A stretch of 64,000 nucleotides of DNA from Frondihabitans sp. PhB188 (GCF_003752365.1 NZ_RJUO01000002.1:62001-126000); one strand, 5' to 3'. Shown: positions 17,320 to 27,201, counted from the stretch's first letter. Made by a program: numbers and translations. Notes: generated by a model not told the origin, from the sequence alone.

Positions 17320-17601
17320 GTGACCGACCTCATCCGCCGCCGCCTGCTGGTCGACGGCGTCGTCCAGGGCGTCGGATTCCGCTACTGGACCGAGCACGAG
17401 GCGAACCGCATCGGGGTGGCGGGGTTCGTGCGCAACCGCGAGGACGGCCGCGTCGAGATCGAGGCGGAGGGTACGCCCGACCGGGTGGCCGAGCTGCTCG
17501 CGTGGGTTCGGGACGGCGGGCCGGCCGCCGCACGCGTCGACGGCGTGGAGGTGGGCGACGTGCCGGTACGGGGCGAGGGCGGGTTCACGACGGCCCGCTA
17601 G
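17320..17601 (+). CDS. acyP: Acylphosphatase
   Basis: Hydrolyses the carboxyl-phosphate bond of acylphosphates such as 1,3-bisphosphoglycerate or acetyl phosphate. The 93 residues fit the family exactly. VQGVGFRYW carries the catalytic Arg and phosphate loop; GFVRNREDGRVEIEAEG carries the catalytic Asn. The GTG start is six bases behind TAGGGT (17308-17313) with no ribosome-binding site, so the message is probably leaderless. Confidence 0.95.
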   Translation: MTDLIRRRLLVDGVVQGVGFRYWTEHEANRIGVAGFVRNREDGRVEIEAEGTPDRVAELLAWVRDGGPAAARVDGVEVGDVPVRGEGGFTTAR

Positions 17602-17619
17602 TTCCTGCGCCCGGGGCAC

Positions 17620-18579
17620 CTACGAGGGCGGGCCGGCGAGGAGCGCGCGCGGGTTCTGCGAGAAGACGGCGTGGTTGAAGCGGCGGCCGAGCTCGGGGTC
17701 GCGGGGCTGGCGGAACGGCCGGTCGGAGCCGTGCACGAGCGGAGCGACGCCGACGATGCGCGCCATCGCGTCGATCGCGCGCTCGTCGTAGGCGCTGGTC
17801 TCGTAGAAGACGTTGGGATCGCTCTTCGGCACGCGTCCGCCCCGTGCCGAGGCTGCGGCGTGCGCCAGCGGCGCGAGCCCGGCTAGCGCGATGAACGCCA
17901 CGCGCAGGGCGGGGTGCCGGTCGCGGCCGCCGTCGGCCCAGGTGTTCCAGGCGGTCTTGAGCTGCTCGGCCCGCGGCAGGGTGTCGCTTGTGGCGACACC
18001 GTGGTTCGGGGCCGCGACGACGTGGCGCGGGTGGAAGAGCACGGGCTTGCCTGCGCGCTCGACGATCGAGAAGACCGGCTCGAGGCGCTCGAGATCGGCC
18101 GCCGACGCCAGGCTGGTCGCGGGCACCTGCAGCCCGACGACCCGGTCGTGGGCGAGGATCGCGGCGACGCCGTCGAGGTCGAACTCGTTCATCGGGGTGG
18201 CCGCCCAGACGCGGAACGGCTCGCCGAGCTCGAGCGCCGACCGGTGCCAGACGGCGATGAGCTCGCGGGCGTCGTCGAACGGGAGCTCCTCGACGCGGAG
18301 GTTGCCCGGCAGCGACAGAAGCACGTCGCCCTTGCCCTCGGCCAGCTCGCGGAAGCGGCGGCTCTCGACGTCGTGCGCCGTCGGGTTCACCGAGTAGGGC
18401 GACTCGCCCTCAGTCAGCAGGGTCCAGTCGTCGACGATGCGCGGCAGAGCCGAGCGCGAGCGGAGAGCGTCGAGGAACTCGACCGGCAGCAGGTGCTGGT
18501 GCAGGTCGACCCGCGTCGACGCAGGCCTTACAGCACTCGTGAGAGGCGCAGTCGTCTCGGGGACACTCGCCAGACGCAT
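17620..18579 (-). CDS. Amidohydrolase-superfamily (TIM-barrel) hydrolase
   Basis: 319 residues with the metal-dependent hydrolase pattern: DLHQHLLP (HxH at strand 1), VLFHPRH (His at a later strand), and VHGSDRPF with the conserved Asp on the last strand. Decarboxylases of the ACMSD family are related, but the substrate is not evident. ATG 18579 is six bases behind TATTCT on the minus strand. It is divergent from tag and convergent with acyP. Confidence 0.8.
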   Translation of the reverse strand: MRLASVPETTAPLTSAVRPASTRVDLHQHLLPVEFLDALRSRSALPRIVDDWTLLTEGESPYSVNPTAHDVESRRFRELAEGKGDVLLSLPGNLRVEELPFDDARELIAVWHRSALELGEPFRVWAATPMNEFDLDGVAAILAHDRVVGLQVPATSLASAADLERLEPVFSIVERAGKPVLFHPRHVVAAPNHGVATSDTLPRAEQLKTAWNTWADGGRDRHPALRVAFIALAGLAPLAHAAASARGGRVPKSDPNVFYETSAYDERAIDAMARIVGVAPLVHGSDRPFRQPRDPELGRRFNHAVFSQNPRALLAGPPS

Positions 18580-18632
18580 TGCCCCAGAATACCGGGCGCA
18601 GGAACGTCGGAGGCCCCTCCTAGGCTTGGAGT

Positions 18633-19229
18633 ATGCCCCCGGAACCCCTCGTCGTCGGCCCCGACGGCCTCTCCCGCCCGATCTGGGCCTCGACCGACCC
18701 CGTGCTCCAGGCCTACTACGACACCGAGTGGGGCATGCCCGTGCGCGACGAGCGCGGCCTGTTCGAGCGGCTGAGCCTCGAGGCGTTCCAGTCGGGCCTC
18801 TCGTGGGCGACGATCCTGAAGAAGCGCGAGAACTTCCGTGCGGCGTTCCGCGACTTCGACCCCGAGGTCGTCGCGGCCTTCGACGACGACGACCGCGCAC
18901 GGCTGATGGCCGACGCCGGCATCGTGCGCAACCGGCTCAAGGTCGACGCCACCATCGACAACGCCCGGGCCGTGATCGCGCTTCGCGACGAGGGCGGGCT
19001 CGTCGACCTCGTGTGGTCGTTCCGTCCCGAGGTCACGCCCGAGCCCCTGACCCTCGCCGACATCCCGACGACGTCGCCCGAGTCGGTCGCCCTGTCGAAG
19101 GCCCTCAAGAAGAAGGGCTTCCGCTTCGTCGGCCCGACCACGATGTTCGCGCTGATGGAGGCGACGGGCATCGTCGACACCCACCTGCTGGGCAGCCACC
19201 GACGCGGAACCTCGGGCGTCTGGGCCTAG
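18633..19229 (+). CDS. tag: DNA-3-methyladenine glycosylase I
   Basis: Base-excision enzyme that removes 3-methyladenine from alkylated DNA. 198 residues. Signatures: YYDTEWGMPVRDERGLFERL, EAFQSGLSWATILKKRENFR, IVRNRLKVDATIDNA, and KKKGFRFVGPTTMFALMEATG followed by an H-x-x-x-C-like zinc region near the end, weakly kept here. ATG lies six bases behind TAGGCT (18621-18626), leaderless. It stands directly before the APC permease gene. Confidence 0.95.
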   Translation: MPPEPLVVGPDGLSRPIWASTDPVLQAYYDTEWGMPVRDERGLFERLSLEAFQSGLSWATILKKRENFRAAFRDFDPEVVAAFDDDDRARLMADAGIVRNRLKVDATIDNARAVIALRDEGGLVDLVWSFRPEVTPEPLTLADIPTTSPESVALSKALKKKGFRFVGPTTMFALMEATGIVDTHLLGSHRRGTSGVWA

Positions 19230-19269
19230 CCTCCCCTCCGGATTCACTTTCGGCGAGTAGAACTGCACC

Positions 19270-21258
19270 GTGACCACCACCGACCGAACCGGTCAGACAG
19301 ACGCCCTCGAGCAGGGTCAGATCAAGGCCCTGCGCAGGAACTCCCTCCGGGCCTGGATGCTCGACGGCCTGAGCGACCGCTCCGGGGTGCACCCCGGCCC
19401 CCACGCCGAGGCACCCGAGAAGACCCACTCGTGGTGGCGCGTCATGTGCCTCACCGGCGTCGACTACTTCTCGACGCTGGGCTACCAGCCGGCGATCGCG
19501 GCCGTCGCCGCGGGCCTGCTGTCGCCGTTCGCGACCATCGTGCTCGTTCTTCTGACCCTGCTCGGCGCGCTCCCCGTCTACCGCCGGGTCGCCCGCGAGA
19601 GCTTCAAGGGCTCCGGCTCGATCGCGATGCTCGAACGGCTGCTGCCGTGGTGGGGCGGCAAGCTGTTCGTGCTGATCCTGCTCGGCTTCGCGGCCACCGA
19701 CTTCATGATCACGGTCACCCTGTCGGCGGCCGACGCGACGGCCCATGCGATCGAGAACCCGTACGCGCCCGGCTGGTTCCACGGGGCGCAGGTACCGCTC
19801 ACGCTCTTCCTGATCGCGCTGCTCGCCGTCGTCTTCCTCCGCGGCTTCAAGGAGGCGATCGGCATCGCGGTCGTGCTGGTCGGCCTCTACCTGGTGCTGA
19901 ACGCCGTCGTCATCGTCGTCGCCTTCGTGCACGTCGGCGAGAACACGCAGGTGATCGGGAACTGGTGGCAGGCGCTCACCACCCAGCACTCCAATCCGCT
20001 CGCGATCGTCGGGATCTCGCTGCTGGTGTTCCCCAAGCTCGCACTGGGTCTCTCCGGCTTCGAGACCGGGGTCGCCGTCATGCCTCAGATCACCGGCGAC
20101 AAGGACGACACCCCCGAGCGTCCGCTCGGCCGCATCCGCGGCGCCAAGCGCCTGCTGGCCACGGCCGCGATCGTCATGAGCTGCTTCCTGATCACGTCGA
20201 GCATCGCGACCACGCTGCTGATCCCGCAGAAGGAGTTCCAGGCGGGCGGACAGGCCAACGGGCGGGCGCTGGCCTACCTCGCCCACCAGTTCCTGGGCAA
20301 TGGATTCGGCACGGTCTACGACATCTCGACCATCACGATCCTCTGGTTCGCCGGCGCCTCGGCCCTGGCCGGCCTCCTCAACCTGGTGCCGCGCTACCTG
20401 CCCCGCTACGGCATGGCCCCGCACTGGGCCGCCGCGGTCCGCCCGCTCGTGCTGGTCTTCACCGCGATCGCCTTCATCATCACTCTCGCCTTCGACGCAA
20501 ACGTCGACGCGCAGGGCGGCGCCTACGCGACCGGCGTGCTCGTGCTCATCACGTCGGCCTCGGTCGCCGTCTTCCTGTCCGCCCTGCACAAGCGCCAGCA
20601 GAAGCGCACCATCGGCTTCGGCGTCGCAGTCGCCGTCTTCGGCTACACGACGGTGCTGAACGTGATCGAGCGCCCCGAGGGCGTGCGCATCGCGGCCCTC
20701 TTCATCGCCGGGATCGTCGTCGTCTCGATCCTGTCGCGCGTGCGCCGTTCGTTCCAGCTCCGGGCCACCTCGGTCTCGCTCGACGCCGCCGCCCTGGCAT
20801 TCGTGCAGGAGGACGCCGACGAGTACGGAGCCGTCCGCATCGTGTCGAACGAGCCCGACGACGGCTCACGGCTCGAGTACAAGACCAAGCTCGCCGACGA
20901 GCGCAAGGCCAGCGGCATTCCCATGCGGTCGCCGATCATGTTCCTCGAGGTCTACCCCGACGACTCCTCCAACTTCGAGGAGGACCTCGAGGTGTGCGGG
21001 TACTCGGTGCACGGGTACCGCGTGCTGAAGGTCCGCAGCGGCAACGTGCCGAACACGATCGCGACGATCCTGCTCGAGATCCGCGATGTGACGGGCGTCG
21101 TGCCCGACATCTACTTCGAGTGGACGGAAGGCAGCCCGATCTCGAACATGCTGCGCTTCTTGGTGACCGGCGTCGGCGAGGTGGCGCCCGTGACCCGCGA
21201 GGTGCTGCGGCGCGCGGAGAAGGAGCGCTCTCGTCGCCCCGACGTGCACGTGAGCTGA
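19270..21258 (+). CDS. APC-superfamily permease with C-terminal cytoplasmic domain
   Basis: 662 residues: a soluble N-terminal tail with [15 protein letters not shown], about 12 TM helices between residues 60 and 480, and a cytoplasmic domain of some 170 residues ([20 protein letters not shown]). [20 protein letters not shown] is the first-helix motif of the APC/KUP group. Amino acid transport is the usual annotation; the length and tail resemble the potassium importer KimA, which I consider possible but unproven. GTG start; TAGAAC six bases upstream is a weak -10 box. Confidence 0.8.
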   Translation: MTTTDRTGQTDALEQGQIKALRRNSLRAWMLDGLSDRSGVHPGPHAEAPEKTHSWWRVMCLTGVDYFSTLGYQPAIAAVAAGLLSPFATIVLVLLTLLGALPVYRRVARESFKGSGSIAMLERLLPWWGGKLFVLILLGFAATDFMITVTLSAADATAHAIENPYAPGWFHGAQVPLTLFLIALLAVVFLRGFKEAIGIAVVLVGLYLVLNAVVIVVAFVHVGENTQVIGNWWQALTTQHSNPLAIVGISLLVFPKLALGLSGFETGVAVMPQITGDKDDTPERPLGRIRGAKRLLATAAIVMSCFLITSSIATTLLIPQKEFQAGGQANGRALAYLAHQFLGNGFGTVYDISTITILWFAGASALAGLLNLVPRYLPRYGMAPHWAAAVRPLVLVFTAIAFIITLAFDANVDAQGGAYATGVLVLITSASVAVFLSALHKRQQKRTIGFGVAVAVFGYTTVLNVIERPEGVRIAALFIAGIVVVSILSRVRRSFQLRATSVSLDAAALAFVQEDADEYGAVRIVSNEPDDGSRLEYKTKLADERKASGIPMRSPIMFLEVYPDDSSNFEEDLEVCGYSVHGYRVLKVRSGNVPNTIATILLEIRDVTGVVPDIYFEWTEGSPISNMLRFLVTGVGEVAPVTREVLRRAEKERSRRPDVHVS

Positions 21259-21278
21259 ATGCTCGATCTAGCGGTGGT

Positions 21279-21332
21279 GAGGGGTCGCTGCTTGCTCTCG
21301 CCGGGGTCTGGCTGAGCAACCAGCGACTCCTC
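21279..21332. terminator. Hairpin between convergent genes
   Basis: 19-base arms 21279-21297 and 21314-21332 (GAGGGGTCGCTGCTTGCTC and near complement) pair with two mismatches around a 16-base loop. The right arm runs into the stop codon of the minus-strand hydrolase. Probable bidirectional terminator. Confidence 0.65.
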
Positions 21333-21942
21333 AGCCGGGTGAGTGCGAGGGATGGAAGGCGGGCAGGCCGAGGCACCAGTCGAGCATCGCCGGCCACTCG
21401 CCGTAGCCGGAGGACGGCGTGATGTGACCCGCGCCCGGAACCTCGACCACAGGGGCCGCTACGTGCGGGGCGATCCCGGCCGCGCCGTGCGGCGCGAACT
21501 CGTCGCCGCCGCCGATCACGACGAGCGCCTCGTCGGCGCGGAGGTCGAGCGGCTCGCCCGTCGGTCGCCAGGCGAACGCCGCCACCGCGGGGATCGCGAG
21601 CATGACGTCGGCCTCGGGCGGCGAGACCACCGCCACGCGAGCCACCCGGGGCACCTCTATGCCTTCGGCATCCGCTCGCGAACAGGCTCGGAGCCACATC
21701 ACCGCTGAGGCGCTGTGGGCGACGACCGTGACCGGCCCCTCGGTGAGCGTCGCCAGGTTCGCGAGCGCGACCTCGAGCCAGGCGGCTTCGTCGGGGGCGT
21801 CGGGATCCGGCAGCTGCGGGTAGCGGACGTCGTGTCCGCGGACTGTGAGCTCTTCCGCGAGATACCGCTGCCAGTGCCCGGGCGGCCGATGGTTCTCATA
21901 GCCGTGGAGGATCAGGAAGCTCGAGGGCGTCGGGACGTCCAT
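21331..21942 (-). CDS. RBBP9/YdeN-family alpha/beta hydrolase
   Basis: 203-residue serine hydrolase. FLILHGYENHRPPGHWQ opens the fold; VVAHSASAVMWLR holds the nucleophile Ser (AHSASA); the acid is expected near GGGDEFAP and the His in PGAGHITPSSGYGEWP. This matches the RBBP9/YdeN family, whose natural substrates are mostly unknown. The ATG lies two bases after the stop of the SDR gene, so both are read from one transcript. Confidence 0.85.
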   Translation of the reverse strand: MDVPTPSSFLILHGYENHRPPGHWQRYLAEELTVRGHDVRYPQLPDPDAPDEAAWLEVALANLATLTEGPVTVVAHSASAVMWLRACSRADAEGIEVPRVARVAVVSPPEADVMLAIPAVAAFAWRPTGEPLDLRADEALVVIGGGDEFAPHGAAGIAPHVAAPVVEVPGAGHITPSSGYGEWPAMLDWCLGLPAFHPSHSPG

Positions 21943-21944
21943 CG

Positions 21945-22658
21945 TCAGCCGAGCGCCAGGGGGCGGACGGAGACGACCTCCGCGACGGCCCGCGGCGGCA
22001 GGTCGACGACCATGCGGACGGCATCCGCGATGTCGCTCGCCCCGAGGTACTTGTCGGCCTGGTAGGCGTTGCCCCTGGAATCCTGGATCTCGCGCTGCAT
22101 GTCGGTGTCGACCTGCCCGGGGTGGACCGAGCTCACGCGGACGCCGTGGGCGCGCTCCTCCTGTCGGAGGGCGTCGGCGAAGGCCCGGACGGCGAACTTG
22201 CTGGCGGCGTAGACGCCGCCGTCGCCCCGAGAGGTGAATCCCGCACCCGAGTTGATGACGATGACGGTGCCCCGTGCCGCACGGAGGGCGGGGAGGGCGA
22301 CACGCGTGATCTCGGCGACGGCCACGACGTTCACCTCGAGCACTCGGCGCCACTCGTCGCGCGACGTGGCCTCGACGGTCGACCCGCCGATGACACCGGC
22401 CGAGTGCACCAGCACGTCGAGCGTCGTGAGCGAACCGTCAGGCCCGGCGGCCAGGAATCCGTCGAGCGCACCGTCGCCGGTCAGCTCGGCCGCCCAGGTC
22501 GTGGCCGACGGCAGCTCGGCGGCCAGGGCGTCGAGAGCCCCCTGATCGCGGCCCTGCACGATGACGTGGTGGGTGCGGCCGAGGTCGACGGCGATGGCGC
22601 GCCCGATTCCGCGCGAGGCACCGGTAACGAGGGCGATGGGGCGGGGCGTCGTGGTCAT
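21945..22658 (-). CDS. Short-chain dehydrogenase/reductase
   Basis: 237-residue classical SDR. NAD(P) motif TGASRGIG; LVHSAG in the place of NNAG; catalytic Ser in INSGAG and Y-x-x-x-K in YAASK. The C terminus HPGQVDTDMQ is the usual PG motif. Substrate unknown. ATG 22658 is six bases behind CAGAAT on the minus strand, leaderless. It forms an operon with the downstream RBBP9-like hydrolase. Confidence 0.9.
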   Translation of the reverse strand: MTTTPRPIALVTGASRGIGRAIAVDLGRTHHVIVQGRDQGALDALAAELPSATTWAAELTGDGALDGFLAAGPDGSLTTLDVLVHSAGVIGGSTVEATSRDEWRRVLEVNVVAVAEITRVALPALRAARGTVIVINSGAGFTSRGDGGVYAASKFAVRAFADALRQEERAHGVRVSSVHPGQVDTDMQREIQDSRGNAYQADKYLGASDIADAVRMVVDLPPRAVAEVVSVRPLALG

Positions 22659-22769
22659 GGCTCCATTCTGGCGGGCCGGGAGGGGCGGCGGCGGGGAGTT
22701 CCTGCCATCTGAAGGCAACTCGGCGCCACCCGTAGCGTGTCGAGGACCCGCCTCCGGTAGCGTGCACGG

Positions 22770-23576
22770 ATGCGCAGCGTGCCCGATTCCCTCGACCTCG
22801 ACGTCGTCTCTGAGATCGACTCCCGACTCGACGCGGTCATCGCCGACCACGACGTCGTCGTGCCCTGGGCCATCGAGAGCGGCAGCCGGGCGTGGGGCTT
22901 CCCCTCACCCGACAGCGACTACGACTGCCGGTTCTTCTTCGTGCGCGGTCGCGACCGCTACCTGTCGCTCTGGCCCGAGCGCGACGTGATCGAGACGCCG
23001 CTCGACGAGGTCTTCGACGTGAACGGCTGGGACCTCGCCAAGGCCGTGCGGCTCCTGGCCCGCGGAAACGCGGTGGTCGTCGAGTGGCTGAGGTCGCCGA
23101 TCGTGTACCGGGGCGACGAGTGGTTCCGGGAGGAGTTCCTGCACCTGGCCTCCGAGGTGGCCGACCGCGCGCTGACCGGGCGCCACTACCTGCACACCGG
23201 CATCAACCACTGGCCCGACACCGACGCCCCGATGAAGCTGAAGCGCATCTTCTACTCGCTCCGCGCCGCGACGACCCTGCGGTGGCTCGTGTCGAACCCC
23301 GACTCGGCTGTGGCGCCGATGGACCTCCCGACCCTGCTCGCCGAGAGCGACCCGCCCGCCGACGTGCTGGCCGAGACCGCCGAGCTGCTCGAAAAGAAGC
23401 GCACGACGCGGGAACCCGGGGTCGGCCGCCCGCCCGGAGCCGTCGCCGCTTTCATCACCGGCGAGTTCGAGCGCGCCACCGAGCTGTACGAGACCGCCGA
23501 GCTGGTGCCGTCGGTCGTCAAGCAGACGGCCTCCGACGCATTCTTCCGCCGCGTGCTCGAGCGCTACCAGGGCTGA
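22770..23576 (+). CDS. Predicted nucleotidyltransferase, YcgL/COG3541 family
   Basis: 268 residues. The pol-beta-like core GSRAWGFPSPDSDYDCRFF at about residues 44-62 has the G-S and D-x-D metal ligands. It continues with WDLAKAVRLLARGNAVVVEWLRSPI and HYLHTGINHW, both typical of the YcgL group. The biochemical role is unknown. ATG is six bases behind TAGCGT (22758-22763), leaderless. Divergent from the SDR operon, convergent with zwf. Confidence 0.85.
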   Translation: MRSVPDSLDLDVVSEIDSRLDAVIADHDVVVPWAIESGSRAWGFPSPDSDYDCRFFFVRGRDRYLSLWPERDVIETPLDEVFDVNGWDLAKAVRLLARGNAVVVEWLRSPIVYRGDEWFREEFLHLASEVADRALTGRHYLHTGINHWPDTDAPMKLKRIFYSLRAATTLRWLVSNPDSAVAPMDLPTLLAESDPPADVLAETAELLEKKRTTREPGVGRPPGAVAAFITGEFERATELYETAELVPSVVKQTASDAFFRRVLERYQG

Positions 23577-23598
23577 CGCGGCTCCGGCGCGGCGCCGC

Positions 23599-24966
23599 TC
23601 AGCGCCAGCTCCTCGGCCCGTCGGTGCCCGCCGGGTACTCGTCGAGCGGCACCTTCCCGGCGCGCCAGGCCTTGAGCACCGGCTCGACGATCCGCCAGCC
23701 CTCGACCGCCGCGTCGCCACGCACCGACAGGGCCGCGTCGCCGTCGAGGATCCCCTGCAGCACCTCGCCGTAGGCCGGCAGGTCGCCCTCGCCGAAGTCG
23801 ACTTCGAGGCTGGCACGGTCGATCGTGTAGGGGTCGCCGGGCCCGTTGACGTTCAGCTCGAGGCTCATCGTGTCGGGCGAGATCGCGATGCGGAGGCGAT
23901 CGGCGGTGGTGCGGGTGTGGAACTCCGGCGGCACGTGCGTCGGCGCCTTGAACGTGATCATGATCTCGCGCCGGTGAGTCAGGAGGGCCTTGCCCGAGCG
24001 CAGCAGGATCGGCACGCCGGCCCACCGCATGTTGCGCACCTCGACGGTCATCTCGGCGAGCGTCTCCGTCCCGAGATCGGGGTCGACCCCGGGCTCCTTC
24101 TTGTAGGCGGGCAGCTTGCGCCCCTCGATCGTGCCCGTGCCGTACCGCGCTCGGCGGCTGGTGGTCGCGTCGTCGTTCCACAGGTGCGTGGCCCGGAGCA
24201 CGAGCTGCTTCTGGTCGCGCACGTCGGCCGCCCCGAGAGTGGCGGGCGCCTCCATCACGAGGACGGCCATCACCTGCAGCAGGTGGCTCTGGATCATGTC
24301 GACGAGCGCCCCGGCGTGGTCGTAGTAGCGCGCGCGGTTCTCGAGGCCGAGCTGCTCGTCGTAGACGATCTCGATGCTCTCGACATCGCGGCTCGACAGC
24401 ATCGGCTCGATCAGGCGGTTCGCGAACCGGAGTCCCAGCAGGTTCAGCACCGTCGACCGGCCGAGGAAGTGATCGACCCGGTGGATCCGGTTCTCGGGCA
24501 CGATCTTCAGCAGCTGCGCGTTCAGCTTCTTCGCCGACCGCTCATCGGTGCCGAACGGCTTCTCGAGCGCGAGCGACGTGCCCTCGGGCACCCCCATCTT
24601 CTGGAGCGCCGCGCAGGCCTTCTCGGTGATCGCCGGCGGGAGGGCGAAGTAGATCGCGGGCGGTGAGGCGCAGGAACTCAGCAGCCCCGCCAGCCCCTCC
24701 TCCGAAGTGACATCCGCCTTGATGTACGTCGTCGAGCGCAGCGCCGCCTGCACGGCGGCCCCCTTCGCCCCCTCGCTCGCGAAGGAGTCGGCGACCCGCT
24801 GCTTCCACTCCTCGGGGCTGAGGTCTTCGACGCCCGAGCCGATCAGCTGCACGCGGCGGTCGCGGTCGTGCGTCAGGAGCGTCCCGAGGCCGGGCATGAG
24901 GAGCCGTGCAGCGAGGTCGCCCGAGGCGCCGAGGATGAGGAGGGTCGAGGTCTTCGAGGGGGCCAT
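23599..24966 (-). CDS. zwf: Glucose-6-phosphate 1-dehydrogenase
   Basis: First step of the oxidative pentose phosphate pathway, giving NADPH. 455 residues. N-terminal nucleotide motif ILGASGDLAARLL; active-site stretch RVDHFLGRSTVLNLLGLRFAN, where families usually show RIDHYLGKE; EIVYDEQLGLENRARYYDHAGALVDMIQSHLLQ is also conserved. It is somewhat short and divergent, and actinobacteria often carry two zwf genes; no tkt, tal or opcA neighbours are here, so this may be the secondary copy (inference). ATG is seven bases behind TAGCAT on the minus strand. Confidence 0.92.
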   Translation of the reverse strand: MAPSKTSTLLILGASGDLAARLLMPGLGTLLTHDRDRRVQLIGSGVEDLSPEEWKQRVADSFASEGAKGAAVQAALRSTTYIKADVTSEEGLAGLLSSCASPPAIYFALPPAITEKACAALQKMGVPEGTSLALEKPFGTDERSAKKLNAQLLKIVPENRIHRVDHFLGRSTVLNLLGLRFANRLIEPMLSSRDVESIEIVYDEQLGLENRARYYDHAGALVDMIQSHLLQVMAVLVMEAPATLGAADVRDQKQLVLRATHLWNDDATTSRRARYGTGTIEGRKLPAYKKEPGVDPDLGTETLAEMTVEVRNMRWAGVPILLRSGKALLTHRREIMITFKAPTHVPPEFHTRTTADRLRIAISPDTMSLELNVNGPGDPYTIDRASLEVDFGEGDLPAYGEVLQGILDGDAALSVRGDAAVEGWRIVEPVLKAWRAGKVPLDEYPAGTDGPRSWR

Positions 24967-25015
24967 GCCTCGGATGCTAGACGTGCAGGACGACCGGCGC
25001 CCGGGGAGACCCGGC

Positions 25016-26677
25016 TCAGCCGCGGAGTGCCGCGAGTAGCGCCTCGCCGTTCGGCGACCCGAGGCCGGTGCAGGCGTCCCACCCCGGACCGGCCGAGAAG
25101 CTGCCGTTGTCGCCCTCGGTCACGTCGCGGAACGCGGAGGCCGCTGCGTACAGCTTCGGCTGGGCGAGCCCGAGCGGTGCCCCGAGCGCCTGCGTGAGCC
25201 TCGCGGCCAGCGCCGCCCACAGCGGAGCCACGGCGCTGGTGCCGCCGATGACCGAGCGCGTGCCGTCGACCAGCACCTCGTAGCCCGTGGCCGGGTCGGC
25301 GTTGCCCGAGACGTCGGGGACGCCGCGGCCGCCGCCGGGCTGGGTCGACGCGGGCACGCCGCTCGACGACTGGTAGCCGGGCCGCGCGAAGGCACGGCTG
25401 ACCCCGCCGCCGGTGGCGCCGCGGCCGGCGCCGTTGTTCCAGACGGTCTCGGCGGCGATGGCGCCGCCGGTCGCTCTCACGCGCGTGCCCCCGCACGCGA
25501 GCACGTTCGGGCTCGACGCGGGGAAGTCGACGTGGTCGGCGCCGTCGGTCTGCCCGTCGCTCGAGCCGTTGTCGCCCGCCGCAGCCGTGACCGTGACTCC
25601 GAGCGCGGCCGCATCGACGAGGGCGTCGTCGAACGACGAGCGCGCCTGTGCGGTCCAGCGGTCTTCGCTCTGACCCCAGCTGATGCTGATCGCCGCCGGA
25701 GTCGGCGTCGCGTGCGCCGCCGTCGCGACAGCGTCGACGAAGCCGTCATCGGTGTTGGGCGCGAAGTAGACGACTATCGCGGCCTCGGGCGCCAGCGCGC
25801 CGACCACCTCGATGTCGAGCAGCACCTCGCCGTCGGCGCCCGACGGGTCAGCGCCCGGCGCGTTGGAGCCGCCGTCGACGCCGACCGCAGTCACGGACGG
25901 CGTCGCGATGCCCAGCCCGCCGAAGTACGCGTCGAGATCGGCCTGCCCGAAGCCGCCGCCGAGCTCGACGATGGCGATGGTCTGGCCCTCGCCGTCGGTG
26001 CCCGCCGGGAACGCGTAGAGCTCGCCGAGCTCGACGGGCGTGAAGGAGGCGGCCCCCGCCGTCGCGGGGGCTACCCGAAACTGGGCGCGCGCCTGGGGGC
26101 GGTCGTCCAGCCCGAGGACGGCGGTGACGACGCCGTCGAGGGCGCTCGGAACGCTGAGTGTTCCGGTGCGGTGCCGGTGGACGGCGCGAGGCGAGGCGCT
26201 GTCGGGCCCGGCGTCGTCCGTGACCGGCGCGTCACCTCCGACCGGCGCGTCACCTCCGACCGGGCCGTCACCCGCGACCGGGCCATCACCTGCGACCGGC
26301 GCCTCGCTCGCGACCTCGTCGAGCGAGGTGCCGAAGACGGCCGACATCACCCGCACGCTCCCCGAGACCCGGACCCGTCGGCTCGCCGCGTCGACGGCGA
26401 TGACCGTGACGCCGAGCGACTCGAGGGTGCTTCGCAGCAGGTCGACGTCGGCCGGGGCGGCGCCGTGGTCGCGCAGGTACGCGTCTCGATCGACGGCGCC
26501 GGCCTCGACGACAGCGGGATCGACGGGGTTGGCCCGCCGCAGGATGAGCGTGGCCTCGACGAGCGCCGAGTCGTCGAGGGTCGCGGCCGCCGGCTGGACG
26601 CCGGGCGCGGGGGCGCGCTCGCTGCCGGGCAGGGTGACGAGGTCGAGGTGGGCGAGTGGATCGGTCGCGTCGGTCAT
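25016..26677 (-). CDS. Sedolisin (S53, kumamolisin-like) serine-carboxyl peptidase
   Basis: 553 residues. The activation prodomain (about 10-145) is followed by a low-complexity hinge of PVAGDG-type repeats and the catalytic domain (from about 200). The catalytic Glu and Asp are in GEVLLDIEVVGAL, the oxyanion Asp in AAAGDNGSSDG, and the Ser in GGTSAVAPLWAAL; calcium ligands are in DVTEGDNG and the C-terminal GWDACTGLGSP. Sedolisins work at acid pH. I see no classical signal peptide. Start ATG 26677; TACACC is six bases upstream, a weak -10 match. Confidence 0.9.
   Translation of the reverse strand: MTDATDPLAHLDLVTLPGSERAPAPGVQPAAATLDDSALVEATLILRRANPVDPAVVEAGAVDRDAYLRDHGAAPADVDLLRSTLESLGVTVIAVDAASRRVRVSGSVRVMSAVFGTSLDEVASEAPVAGDGPVAGDGPVGGDAPVGGDAPVTDDAGPDSASPRAVHRHRTGTLSVPSALDGVVTAVLGLDDRPQARAQFRVAPATAGAASFTPVELGELYAFPAGTDGEGQTIAIVELGGGFGQADLDAYFGGLGIATPSVTAVGVDGGSNAPGADPSGADGEVLLDIEVVGALAPEAAIVVYFAPNTDDGFVDAVATAAHATPTPAAISISWGQSEDRWTAQARSSFDDALVDAAALGVTVTAAAGDNGSSDGQTDGADHVDFPASSPNVLACGGTRVRATGGAIAAETVWNNGAGRGATGGGVSRAFARPGYQSSSGVPASTQPGGGRGVPDVSGNADPATGYEVLVDGTRSVIGGTSAVAPLWAALAARLTQALGAPLGLAQPKLYAAASAFRDVTEGDNGSFSAGPGWDACTGLGSPNGEALLAALRG
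26222..26303. repeat. 18-bp tandem repeat inside the sedolisin gene
   Basis: About 4.5 copies of an 18-base unit, GACCGGCGCGTCACCTCC with variants, encode the Gly/Asp/Pro linker between prodomain and catalytic domain. The length is likely to vary between strains. Confidence 0.8.
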
Positions 26678-26997
26678 GGGTCCGGTGTACTCCGAGCCAC
26701 CGACATGGCAGCCGGGATGGACGAGAGGACTCCGGACGCACGTGTGCCCCCGGCACGAAGCCGAGGGCACACGGAGGTCGAAGGGAATGCTCGGCGCGGC
26801 CGCCACTCGGATCAGGAGAAGGACGAGCGCACCGTCCCCATCGACGCTGGGCGCCCGGTAACCAGCCGAGTCGCTTGGACACCATAGCGAACTCCTCGGT
26901 GCCACGGGTGTCTTTTGTCTCGGAATGCCTCCCGATCTGGGGTGAGCCGCCTCGATCCCGGTGCTTCCCTCAGGCGACACCTGGGACAATGGTCGGC
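26678..26997. other. 320-base intergenic region with a hairpin
   Basis: Lies between the divergent sedolisin and 67-residue membrane protein genes. I see no convincing gene. CGTGTGCCC at 26741-26749 pairs with GGGCACACG at 26765-26773 (extra C-G pairs in the loop), so a hairpin would form in the sedolisin leader. GACAAT at 26985-26990 is the -10 box of the rightward gene. Confidence 0.6.
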
Positions 26998-27201
26998 GTG
27001 ACCGTCCTGATCGTCTCGCTCCTCGTCGCCTGCATCGTGCTCCTCATCGTGGTGCAGAGCGTCGCGCGCCACCGCCGCCTGCAGAAGCGGGCCGACGCCG
27101 GTCAGGCGAGCCTTCCCGCCACCACGTGGATCGTGTTCGGGGCTTCGGCAGCCTTCCTGATCTTCGCCGTGTTCGTGCTGCCTGCGATCCTGCGGGCCTG
27201 A
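26998..27201 (+). CDS. Small two-TM membrane protein
   Basis: 67 residues: TM helix VLIVSLLVACIVLLIVV, a basic loop ARHRRLQKRADAG, and TM helix WIVFGASAAFLIFAVFVLPA. Function unknown. I place the start at GTG 26998, seven bases behind GACAAT; an ATG at 26989 in the same frame overlaps that box. The next gene begins 15 bases on, probably in the same operon. Confidence 0.65.
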   Translation: MTVLIVSLLVACIVLLIVVQSVARHRRLQKRADAGQASLPATTWIVFGASAAFLIFAVFVLPAILRA

